From: Bacteroidales bacterium UBA3382
GTDB taxonomy: Bacteria > Bacteroidota > Bacteroidia > Bacteroidales > UBA932
Direction of reading: 5' to 3'
Length of the DNA stretch: 19,112 bases
Assembly: GCA_002358965.1 (NCBI GenBank)
Contig: DEPW01000105.1
Coordinates: 2,664 to 21,775 of the forward strand
Part shown: in pieces, positions 1 to 6,673 of the stretch
Position numbering within the stretch: position 1 is the first letter of the stretch
Layout: every line of letters begins with the position of its first letter
Program-made: the position numbers and the translations under genes
Notes under the pieces: generated by a model
Seen by the model: only the letters and a program-made list of their open reading frames with translations
What the model was told of the DNA's origin: nothing
Database searches by the model: none

Positions 1-210
1 CTTGAAGCCGCAGGTCCCGACTTCAGCCGTGAAACGACTGCTTTTGTCGGGGACTCGGGAGTAGATATGGACACTGCGAACGCGGCCGGGATAGTGTCGG
101 TCGGAGTGACCTGGGGCTTCAGGAGCAGGGATGAGTTAGAGGAACACGGAGCGATGCATATCGTGGACAATGCGCGTCAATTGGAATGTCTTTTATTGGA
201 AGTAAAATGA
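1..210 (+). CDS. HAD-family hydrolase, phosphoglycolate phosphatase-like (3' end only)
   Basis: Only the last 69 codons are in the window; the reading frame is open from base 1 to the TGA at 208-210. The visible part carries HAD motif IV, VGDSGVDMDTANAAG (GDS followed by D four residues after the first D), the acidic pair that holds Mg2+ in HAD phosphatases. The tail after it (a GVTWGFR segment and a DNARQL segment near the end) is typical of phosphoglycolate phosphatase (Gph)-type members, which hydrolyse small phosphate monoesters in the cytoplasm. The nucleophile Asp motif and cap domain lie outside the window, so the substrate cannot be assigned. Its stop codon overlaps the start of the response regulator (ATGA), which suggests one transcript and coupled translation. 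Confidence 0.85.
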   Translation, partial: LEAAGPDFSRETTAFVGDSGVDMDTANAAGIVSVGVTWGFRSRDELEEHGAMHIVDNARQLECLLLEVK

Positions 211-911
211 GTAGTGATATGGGAAAAGTGAAAATCCTCGTCATCGATGACGAAGAGCCAATCTGCGAGGTGCTGAAATTCAATCTCGAACGCGAAGGGT
301 ATTCGGTGGATACCTGCTGCAGCGCCGAGCAGGCGTTGACCCTGGATCTGAGGACATATTCGCTGATATTGCTGGATATCATGATGGGGGAGATGAGCGG
401 TACGACCATGGCCAGGATATTAAGGCAACGCGACGATACAAAGAACATACCCATAATATTCTGTTCCGCGAAAGGCAGAGAGGAAGATATTGTGGACGGA
501 CTCGATCTCGGGGCGGACGATTATATCCTGAAACCGTTTTCATTGAACGAGGTGTCTGCTCGTGTCAGAAGCGTGCTGCGCCGCACTTCGGCTTCGGGTA
601 CAAAGGCGGAAGATGAGGCAAAGCGCATAGAGATAGGGCCTTTCGTACTGGACCTCAATATGAAGAAATGTTTTGTGGACGGTGAAGGTGTGATATTGAC
701 GAAGACCGAATACGAGATACTCAAACTGTTGTTGAGCAAGCCCGGGGTAGTGTTCTCGCGCGAGGACATATTGGCAAAGGTCTGGGGCCCCGGCGTGGTA
801 GTCCTGGACAGGACGATTGATGTGAACATTACCCGTCTTCGCAAGAAACTGGGAAAATACGGATATAAGCTGGCGACAAGGTCGGGGTATGGATATACAT
901 TTGAACCGTAA
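207..911 (+). CDS. OmpR/PhoB-family response regulator
   Basis: DNA-binding response regulator of 234 residues, the normal length for the family. The N-terminal receiver domain (about residues 9-125) shows the acidic pocket D14-D15, phospho-acceptor Asp57 (in LLLDIMM), Ser87 in the Thr/Ser switch position and Lys109 (in LKPF). The C-terminal winged helix (about 138-234) has the recognition-helix and wing region of the PhoB/OmpR type (DRTIDVNITRLRKKLG, then RSGYGYTF). The start is taken as ATG 207, which overlaps the upstream stop as ATGA; an in-frame ATG at 186 would lie inside the upstream gene and adds seven residues ahead of the domain, and ATG 219 is also possible. The histidine kinase gene follows with a 23-bp overlap, so the two form a cognate pair. 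A phosphate (PhoB-like) role is inferred from the PiT transporter gene beside the pair. Confidence 0.93.
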   Translation: MSSDMGKVKILVIDDEEPICEVLKFNLEREGYSVDTCCSAEQALTLDLRTYSLILLDIMMGEMSGTTMARILRQRDDTKNIPIIFCSAKGREEDIVDGLDLGADDYILKPFSLNEVSARVRSVLRRTSASGTKAEDEAKRIEIGPFVLDLNMKKCFVDGEGVILTKTEYEILKLLLSKPGVVFSREDILAKVWGPGVVVLDRTIDVNITRLRKKLGKYGYKLATRSGYGYTFEP

Positions 912-2169
912 ACACAAGGGGCAGTTAGACATATTCTTCGTACTGCTTCTCTTTTCACTGGCGGTTTCGGCCGTCTTTGTGTCGTTCCAATACAAAAGGG
1001 AAAAGGATTTCAAGGCCGAATCTCTCAATGCGCAGTTGCAGATAGTAAACCGGGAGATACTTTCGGCGTTGCGCACCGGGGCCTCTCCCGAAGAGTGCGT
1101 GGCCGGTCTGGCCGCTAAGGATTCGCTCAGGGTCACGGTGATAGATACTCTCGGGAATGTGATTTACGATACCTATTCCGACCGGCCCGATACGCTTTCG
1201 AACCATGCTTTGCGTGAAGAAGTCTCGATTGCCATGAAAGAGGGGCAGGCCCATACGCAGATGAGGCTTTCCGAAACAGGGAATGTCTCGTTTTTCTATT
1301 CGGCCACTTCCGACGGCAATCTTGTAGTACGCAGTGCCATTCCTTACAATATCGATCTGAGGCAGTTCCTCGAAGTGGACAGCCAGTTTGTGCATTTCGT
1401 GCTGATAGTCACACTGCTGATGTGCCTTGTGTCTTTTGTGATAGCGAGGCTCATAGACCGTTCGGTCACAGATAAGGGCGAACGCGAGAAGCAAGATCTC
1501 AAAAGAGAGCTGACCGACAATATCAATCACGAGCTGAAGACTCCGGTAAGCGCCATCAAAGCCTATCTCGAAACCATCATAACCGTTCCTGACATAAACA
1601 AGGCGACCGTGCTCAATTTCGCAAGCAAAGCCTATGAACAGACCGAAAGGCTAAACAAGCTTTTACAGGACATCTCGACCATCACGCGGCTCGACGAGGC
1701 AGGCTGGATGTTCAAACGTGAGCCGGTGCGCCTTAAAGGCATCATAGACGACATCAAGGAATATATCGATGTGCTTCCGGAGGAAAAGCGTATGCGGCTT
1801 CATACCAACATTACCGAAGATACTGTCGTTACCGGTGACCCTACCTTGCTCTATTCGATATTCAGGAACCTCTCGGAAAACTCTCTTGCGTATTCGTCCG
1901 GTACCGACATTTACATCGACATCGTTTCGGAAGACAAGTCGAAGATGGAAATATCCTTTGCGGACAACGGGGTAGGCATCGACGAGGAACATCTCGAAAA
2001 GATATTCTACAGGTTTTACCGTGTGGACAAAGGCCGTTCGAGGAAAGTCGGTGGTACCGGCCTTGGACTGGCGATAGTGAAGAACGCCGTCCTGTACCAC
2101 AAAGGCACGATTAAAGCCCGTCCGCGTCGCGGCGGCGGGCTTGAATTCATATTTACGCTTTCCAAATGA
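889..2169 (+). CDS. Sensor histidine kinase, PhoR-like
   Basis: Membrane sensor kinase of 426 residues that should phosphorylate the preceding regulator. Two membrane segments (about residues 14-34 and 165-187) flank a periplasmic sensor region of about 130 residues without a recognisable domain. Then come the dimerisation/phosphoacceptor helix with H box NINHELKTP (His214), the N box around Asn327-Asn331 (NLSEN), the G1 box DNGVGI near residue 359, an F box (IFYRFYRVDK) and the G2 box GGTGLGLAI near 388. All catalytic boxes are intact. No separate HAMP or PAS domain is evident, unlike classical PhoR. The ATG at 889 overlaps the regulator gene by 23 bp; a later non-ATG start cannot be excluded. 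The gene ends 39 bp from the end of the convergent PiT transporter gene. Confidence 0.92.
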   Translation: MDIHLNRKHKGQLDIFFVLLLFSLAVSAVFVSFQYKREKDFKAESLNAQLQIVNREILSALRTGASPEECVAGLAAKDSLRVTVIDTLGNVIYDTYSDRPDTLSNHALREEVSIAMKEGQAHTQMRLSETGNVSFFYSATSDGNLVVRSAIPYNIDLRQFLEVDSQFVHFVLIVTLLMCLVSFVIARLIDRSVTDKGEREKQDLKRELTDNINHELKTPVSAIKAYLETIITVPDINKATVLNFASKAYEQTERLNKLLQDISTITRLDEAGWMFKREPVRLKGIIDDIKEYIDVLPEEKRMRLHTNITEDTVVTGDPTLLYSIFRNLSENSLAYSSGTDIYIDIVSEDKSKMEISFADNGVGIDEEHLEKIFYRFYRVDKGRSRKVGGTGLGLAIVKNAVLYHKGTIKARPRRGGGLEFIFTLSK

Positions 2170-2208
2170 TGCCGTTTTCAGACCGGCTTCGATGCGCTGT
2201 CCCTAAAG

Positions 2209-4446
2209 TCATTTAAGATACTCGGAAACAGCTTTGATGAGGTGCTTCATCTGGTAGAGCAGTTCCTCGGATTCCTGAAGTATCGTGACATAAAGTATCA
2301 TCAGGTCAGGGTTGTACTGTGCAGCCGAAAGACCGTCTGTCCTCGTTTTGCGGATTGCCTTGACCCTGTCTTTCAACATGTCTATCTCGTCGACGATTTC
2401 GTTTTTCTTCGAGAAGTCCTCCGATGTTATCATGGCTTCCGCCCTTGTCATGAGGTTGTACAGGTTGTTCCTCATCGGTATGAATTCGTCGGAATATTCT
2501 TGTGGAAGAGGGGAGAAGTTGTTGTCTACATGTTCTTTGCACGGGTCGCACACTCTTCGCAGGCAATAGAGCATCTGTTCGCAGCTGCTGAATCCCTGGT
2601 GCATCCATGATGAGCTTTGGATGGTCTCGCTCTGGTTCTTCATCTTGCGCATGGCCACGATTTCCTTGCGCCTGGAGTTTTTCAGGAGGAATTTGTCGTC
2701 CTTGAGTTCGTTTATCGATTTCCTGAGGCTGCGCAGATCGTTGCCCATGATGCCGTTGGTGATCGACATGTACAGGGACGACTGCGACTGCAGGAGTTTG
2801 GACATCACTCCCTGATAATGCTGCTTAATCAGTTTTATCGAAACCGCATCGGAGTCGGAGTTCTGTACTTTGGTGATAAGGTCGTCCTTTGCCTTGTCTG
2901 TCTCGATTGCGCCTTTGTGCCTGTTGAAGTACATGAAGATGAACAGGCCGATGAACATGATGATGATGGCGACGAAGCCTCCCCAGTGTATGAGGCATGT
3001 GAGGATGAAGCAGGCCATGAATGCGGCGAAAGCGGTGAAGAGCCAGCCTCCGATTACCGACAACACTCCGGTAACGCGGTACACGGCGCTTTCCCTTGTC
3101 CATGCGCGGTCCGCAAGGGAGCTACCCATTGCGACCATGAAGGTCACATATGTCGTGGAAAGAGGCAGCTTCAGCGATGTACCCAGGGCGATCAGCAAGC
3201 CCGAGAGCACGAGATTGACGGATGCCCTTATGAGATCGAAGGCGGCATGGTCGGCGAGTATCATTTCGTCCTTGTTGAAGCGTTTGTCCGCCCAGTCGAG
3301 CGCTCTTTGAGGGATGACTTTCGCTATCGCCTTCCCGGCCGCGGTCGTCTTGCGTACTATGGTACGCGCTATCGGTGATGAACCGAACATCTCGCTGCCT
3401 TCGTCCTGTTTGCCCAGGCTTACTTCGGTCTGCGTGACCCTGTGGGCCTTCTTCGAAGTCGTAAGGGCGAAGACCATTATCGCTCCTGAAGCTATGAGGA
3501 ATGCGACATGCGTCGTGGCAGGGCCGTTCAACGAGTCCATCAGGAAGTTGTCGAAACCGACTCCGTTGCCGAGGTTCATGTAATCCACATATGTCGAGTA
3601 TCCGGCCAGCGGCACTCCGATGAAGTTCACCAGGTCGTTGCCTGCGAAGGCAAGCGCGAGTGAAAATGTTCCCGTCAGCACTATTACTTTGAATACATTC
3701 ACTCTCAGGAAATAGAGTATCTGCATCAGTATTGTGAAGAATACGAAGCAGCACAGGACTATCGCCAATGTATGCTCGTGTATCCAATCCTTGAAGCCGG
3801 GAGTCATGTAGGATGCGTCCTTGAGCCCCTTGATGAGCATGAAATAGATTATCGCAGTGATTGCGATGCCTCCGAAGATCCCTATCTTCCATTTAAGGTT
3901 CTTTTTGTAATTGAATGAAAATATGAGGCGTGCCAGATACTGTACGAGCGTTCCGAAGAAGAATGCGATTGCAACTGATACGAAGATCGCGATGATGACC
4001 GACAATGCTTTTTCGGTGTTGAGGAGCATGCCGAGCGTCAGCGACGGGTCGTCGTGCATCTTGAACATTGCCAGCGCGACGGAGCCTCCGAGCAGCTCGA
4101 ATACCATCGATACCGTTGTGGATGTAGGCATTCCGAAAGAGTTGAATGCGTCCAGAAGGATGATGTCCGTAATCATTACCGCGACGAAGAGGTATAGCAG
4201 TTCGGTCGCATAATAATGTTCCGGCTGGAAGATGCCATGGCGTGCGATGTCCATCATTCCGTTGCTCATTGCCGCGCCGACGAAGATGCCTATGGAGGCG
4301 ATGATCATCAGAGTCTTGAATTTGGCCGCTTTCGAACCCACGGCCGAGTTTAGGAAGTTGACGGCATCGTTGCTTACTCCGACATAAAGATCGAATGCCG
4401 CAAGCACGAACAGGATGACGACGATTACAAGAAATAATGTTTCCAT
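2209..4446 (-). CDS. PiT-family inorganic phosphate transporter with PhoU-like C-terminal domain
   Basis: Inner-membrane phosphate permease of 745 residues. Both halves of the PiT repeat are visible: GVSNDAVNF (residues 23-31) and FAGNDLVNF are the two GxNDxxN-type signatures, and PTSTT and PLSTT motifs follow in each half. Many hydrophobic segments fill roughly residues 1-520, broken by a hydrophilic cytoplasmic loop in the middle. The last 215 or so residues are soluble, helical and charged and look like a PhoU-type four-helix domain, a layout known in Bacteroidetes PiT proteins. The start is ATG 4446; an in-frame ATG at 4473 would add nine charged residues and overlap the promoter, so it is not used. 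A TATTTTTG -7 element lies 25 bp upstream. Its position beside the two-component genes suggests phosphate-linked control, but no operator is recognised. Confidence 0.93.
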   Translation of the reverse strand: METLFLVIVVILFVLAAFDLYVGVSNDAVNFLNSAVGSKAAKFKTLMIIASIGIFVGAAMSNGMMDIARHGIFQPEHYYATELLYLFVAVMITDIILLDAFNSFGMPTSTTVSMVFELLGGSVALAMFKMHDDPSLTLGMLLNTEKALSVIIAIFVSVAIAFFFGTLVQYLARLIFSFNYKKNLKWKIGIFGGIAITAIIYFMLIKGLKDASYMTPGFKDWIHEHTLAIVLCCFVFFTILMQILYFLRVNVFKVIVLTGTFSLALAFAGNDLVNFIGVPLAGYSTYVDYMNLGNGVGFDNFLMDSLNGPATTHVAFLIASGAIMVFALTTSKKAHRVTQTEVSLGKQDEGSEMFGSSPIARTIVRKTTAAGKAIAKVIPQRALDWADKRFNKDEMILADHAAFDLIRASVNLVLSGLLIALGTSLKLPLSTTYVTFMVAMGSSLADRAWTRESAVYRVTGVLSVIGGWLFTAFAAFMACFILTCLIHWGGFVAIIIMFIGLFIFMYFNRHKGAIETDKAKDDLITKVQNSDSDAVSIKLIKQHYQGVMSKLLQSQSSLYMSITNGIMGNDLRSLRKSINELKDDKFLLKNSRRKEIVAMRKMKNQSETIQSSSWMHQGFSSCEQMLYCLRRVCDPCKEHVDNNFSPLPQEYSDEFIPMRNNLYNLMTRAEAMITSEDFSKKNEIVDEIDMLKDRVKAIRKTRTDGLSAAQYNPDLMILYVTILQESEELLYQMKHLIKAVSEYLK

Positions 4447-4470
4447 ATAGCTCTTAACACATTTTCGGCG

Positions 4471-4478
4471 CAAAAATA
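4471..4478 (-). promoter_or_regulatory. Putative promoter -7 element of the PiT gene
   Basis: On the minus strand the sequence reads TATTTTTG, a full match to the Bacteroidetes -7 consensus TAnnTTTG, 25 bp upstream of the PiT start codon. No TTG is found at the expected 19-20 bp further upstream, so only the -7 part is supported. It is divergent from the promoter of the dehydrogenase gene. Confidence 0.5.
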
Positions 4479-4532
4479 AGTAATATCCGCAATTATTGTT
4501 TAAAAATGATGTTTCAATAATGTTAAAAAATG

Positions 4533-4540
4533 TAATTTTG
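4533..4540 (+). promoter_or_regulatory. Putative promoter -7 element of the SDR/acylase operon
   Basis: TAATTTTG matches TAnnTTTG and lies 34 bp upstream of the dehydrogenase start codon in an AT-rich stretch. A clear TTG -33 element at the right distance is missing (TTT at 4512-4514 is the nearest), so this is a partial promoter call. Confidence 0.5.
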
Positions 4541-4574
4541 CTCCTTCGAACACACTAATTTATTGTAAAAAAAA

Positions 4575-5342
4575 ATGAAAGGGAAAATCGTTTTTATCAC
4601 CGGTGCCAGCAGCGGCATCGGCGAAGGATGCGCAAGAAAGTTCGCGTCCGAAGGCTCTGACCTGATATTGAATGCGAGGAATGTCGCGAAACTCGAGTCT
4701 CTGAAGGCCGAACTGGAAGGAAAATATGGTACTCGTGTGCTGCTCCTTCCTTTCGATGTACGCGACCGCAAGGCGGCTCAGGCGGCGCTCGACTCTCTGC
4801 CTGAAGACTGGAAGGCCATCGATGTGCTGATCAACAACGCCGGACTTGTCATCGGCGTCGACAAGGAATTCGAAGGAAATCTTGACGAATGGGATATCGT
4901 TATCGATACCAATGTGAAAGCCCTGCTTTCAATGACGAGGCTGGTGGTTCCCGGCATGGTCGCAAGAGGAAAGGGGCATATCATCAACATAGGTTCGATA
5001 GCCGGCGATGCCGCTTATCCCGGAGGAAGCGTGTATTGCGCCACAAAGGCTGCCGTAAAGGCTTTGTCCGACGGACTGCGCATAGACGTCGTGGACACGC
5101 CGCTGCGCGTTACCAACATCAAGCCCGGGCTTGTCGAAACCAACTTTTCGGTAATCAGGTACCGTGGCGACAAGGCTGCGGCTGACGCTTGTTACAAAGG
5201 AATAAGGCCGCTGACCGGGGACGACATCGCCCTTACCGTCTATTTCGCTGCTTCTCTTCCGGAGTACATGCAGCTTGCCGAAGTGCTCGTAATGCCGACC
5301 AATCAGGCCACCGGGACGATTTCATATCGTAAAAAGGACTGA
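4575..5342 (+). CDS. Short-chain dehydrogenase/reductase (YdfG-like classical SDR)
   Basis: Cytoplasmic NAD(P)-dependent oxidoreductase of 255 residues, the usual size of a classical SDR. The Rossmann motif TGASSGIG is at residues 9-16, NNAG at 87-90, and the catalytic tetrad Asn113, Ser141, Tyr154 and Lys158 (YCATK) is complete. An Asn-Ala-Arg at residues 33-35, after the second strand, fits NADP preference in this subgroup. The C-terminal part, with VLVMPTNQA near the end, resembles the YdfG group (3-hydroxy acid/serine dehydrogenases, malonic semialdehyde reductase) more than the 7-alpha-hydroxysteroid dehydrogenases of the same length. The start ATG follows a run of A residues. It is the first gene of an operon with the acylase 5 bp downstream. 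Substrate unproven. Confidence 0.92.
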   Translation: MKGKIVFITGASSGIGEGCARKFASEGSDLILNARNVAKLESLKAELEGKYGTRVLLLPFDVRDRKAAQAALDSLPEDWKAIDVLINNAGLVIGVDKEFEGNLDEWDIVIDTNVKALLSMTRLVVPGMVARGKGHIINIGSIAGDAAYPGGSVYCATKAAVKALSDGLRIDVVDTPLRVTNIKPGLVETNFSVIRYRGDKAAADACYKGIRPLTGDDIALTVYFAASLPEYMQLAEVLVMPTNQATGTISYRKKD

Positions 5343-5347
5343 CTGCC

Positions 5348-6430
5348 ATGAATGCCGGTTTAATATCAAGGGCCGTAGCCGTAATGATGCTGGCGGCTCT
5401 CATCCCTTTGCAGGAACTGATGGCCTGCACCGGGATTTCGTTCAAGGCGGCCGATGGAAGCGTCGTCCTTGCGCGTTCGATAGAGTGGGGTAATAGCGAA
5501 TTGCCGAGCACCTATGTGATAGTGCCCAGGGGCATGGAATTCGTTTCATACACTCCTTCCGGACAGAACGGTATGAAATTCAAGGCGAAATACGGTCATG
5601 CCGGGATAGCCGTCGTCAAAGACGAATTCATAGCCGAAGGTCTCAACGAGGCCGGTCTGTCCGCAGGCCTGTTCTATTTTCCCGGCTATGGAAAATATCC
5701 GTCTTACGACAGCTCCCTCAATTCGAAGACCCTGGCCGATTTGCAGTTCGTTTCATGGGTGCTTTCGAGTTTCGCCACGGTTGACGAGCTGTTGAAAGAG
5801 CTTTACAAAGTGAGGCTTGTCGCGATAGAGGGCACTTCCACCGTGCATTGGAGGGTCGCAGATGCGACCGGCAGGCAGATTGTCATCGAAATCGTAGACG
5901 GCGAGACAAAGGTGTATGAAAATACCATAGGCGTTCTGACAAACGCTCCCGGGTTCGAGTGGCAGGTGACCAATCTGAACAACTATGTCAACCTCTATTC
6001 AGGCGGGGCGCAGGCTCGTACCGTGGATGGAGTGTCGGTGCATCCTTTCGGTGCGGGCTCCGGCATGCTGGGGCTTCCGGGAGATGTCACTCCTCCGTCG
6101 CGTTTCGTGAGGGCGTTCTTCTACAAGACCACCGCTCCGCTGCAGAAGACAGGACTGGATTGCGTAATGCAGTGCTTCCATATCCTGAACAATTTCGATA
6201 TTCCCGTAGGCGTGGAACACGAGCCCGGCAAGTCTCCGGACATCCCGAGCGCGACACAGTGGACGGCCGCTGCCGACCTGACCGGCCTGAAACTCTATTA
6301 CAGGACGATGTACAATAGTAATATAAGGTGCATCGACCTGTCCGCGATCGATTTTTCCGAAATCGGATATGTGTCCCGTCCCTTGGACGAAAGCAAACAG
6401 GAGCCAGTCGTGATGGTCGACTTGAGTTAA
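5348..6430 (+). CDS. Choloylglycine hydrolase / penicillin V acylase family enzyme (exported)
   Basis: Ntn-hydrolase of 360 residues that cleaves linear amide bonds, as in conjugated bile salts, penicillin V or N-acyl homoserine lactones. Residues 1-26 form a signal peptide ending in LMA, so processing would expose Cys27 as the N-terminal nucleophile. The other expected active-site residues are present at the spacing of bile salt hydrolases: Arg43 (in ARSIEWG), Glu46 in place of the usual Asp, Asn100 (GLNEAGL), Asn199 (TNAPGFEWQ) and Arg252 (PSRF). Export to the periplasm fits Gram-negative members. The Asp-to-Glu change is, as far as known, common in the CTGI/RxxEWG subgroup and need not mean loss of activity. 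The gene starts 5 bp after the dehydrogenase stop, so the two are probably co-transcribed. Bile salt hydrolase and penicillin acylase activity cannot be told apart here. Confidence 0.9.
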   Translation: MNAGLISRAVAVMMLAALIPLQELMACTGISFKAADGSVVLARSIEWGNSELPSTYVIVPRGMEFVSYTPSGQNGMKFKAKYGHAGIAVVKDEFIAEGLNEAGLSAGLFYFPGYGKYPSYDSSLNSKTLADLQFVSWVLSSFATVDELLKELYKVRLVAIEGTSTVHWRVADATGRQIVIEIVDGETKVYENTIGVLTNAPGFEWQVTNLNNYVNLYSGGAQARTVDGVSVHPFGAGSGMLGLPGDVTPPSRFVRAFFYKTTAPLQKTGLDCVMQCFHILNNFDIPVGVEHEPGKSPDIPSATQWTAAADLTGLKLYYRTMYNSNIRCIDLSAIDFSEIGYVSRPLDESKQEPVVMVDLS

Positions 6431-6438
6431 GGACATGC

Positions 6439-6532
6439 AACCGTGCGCGATGGTACCGACGCGCACGCAGATAGGCCTCAGAGAGCCTTCTGGAAGGGTT
6501 TGATGTGCGCGTCGGTACCATCGCGCACGGTT
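6439..6532. repeat. Perfect 28-bp inverted repeat with 38-bp spacer
   Basis: The arms at 6439-6466 and 6505-6532 are exact reverse complements over 28 bp. Each arm is itself a near-palindrome: GTGCGCG and CGCGCAC flank AT-GGTACC-GA, with a KpnI-like GGTACC centre, so the DNA can fold either as one long hairpin or as two short ones. The spacer (6467-6504) holds a possible small hairpin (AGGC at 6473-6476, GCCT at 6485-6488). It begins 8 bp after the acylase stop codon. No T-run follows on either strand, so it is not an ordinary intrinsic terminator. It is much richer in GC than the AT-rich sequence that follows. A REP/MITE-like palindrome or an mRNA-end hairpin are the main readings. Confidence 0.9.
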
Positions 6533-6573
6533 ACGGAAGATACGGATAATCAAAAAAAATTAAAAAATACCGT

Positions 6574-6602
6574 TTGCTTTTTACTTTTTTAAATTAACTT
6601 TG
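6574..6602 (+). promoter_or_regulatory. Bacteroidetes-type promoter of the subtilase/PorV-like operon
   Basis: TTG at 6574-6576 and TAACTTTG at 6595-6602 with an 18-bp AT-rich spacer closely fit the Bacteroidetes consensus TTG-N19-TAnnTTTG. Transcription would start near 6609 and leave an AT-rich leader of about 65 nt before the ATG at 6674. The leader contains a very short open frame (ATG 6617 to TAG 6634, five codons), for which no role is evident. The region 6533-6573 shows nothing else. Confidence 0.72.
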
Positions 6603-6673
6603 CGACTTGTGCAAAAATGAAAAAGCATATTTAGTTTAATTTTTAATGAATAATAATTAAGTCCTAACAGTAA

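Noticed and set aside
186..206. Earlier ATG for the response regulator
   Set aside because: The extra seven residues are not part of the receiver fold and the site lies within the upstream gene; the ATGA overlap at 207 is the more usual arrangement.
4575..5342. Firm call as 7-alpha-hydroxysteroid dehydrogenase from its length and its neighbour
   Set aside because: The C-terminal sequence resembles the YdfG group; length and neighbourhood alone do not fix the substrate.
6439..6532. Invertible promoter flanked by inverted repeats
   Set aside because: The spacer is only 38 bp, too short for known invertible segments, and has no TAnnTTTG element on either strand.
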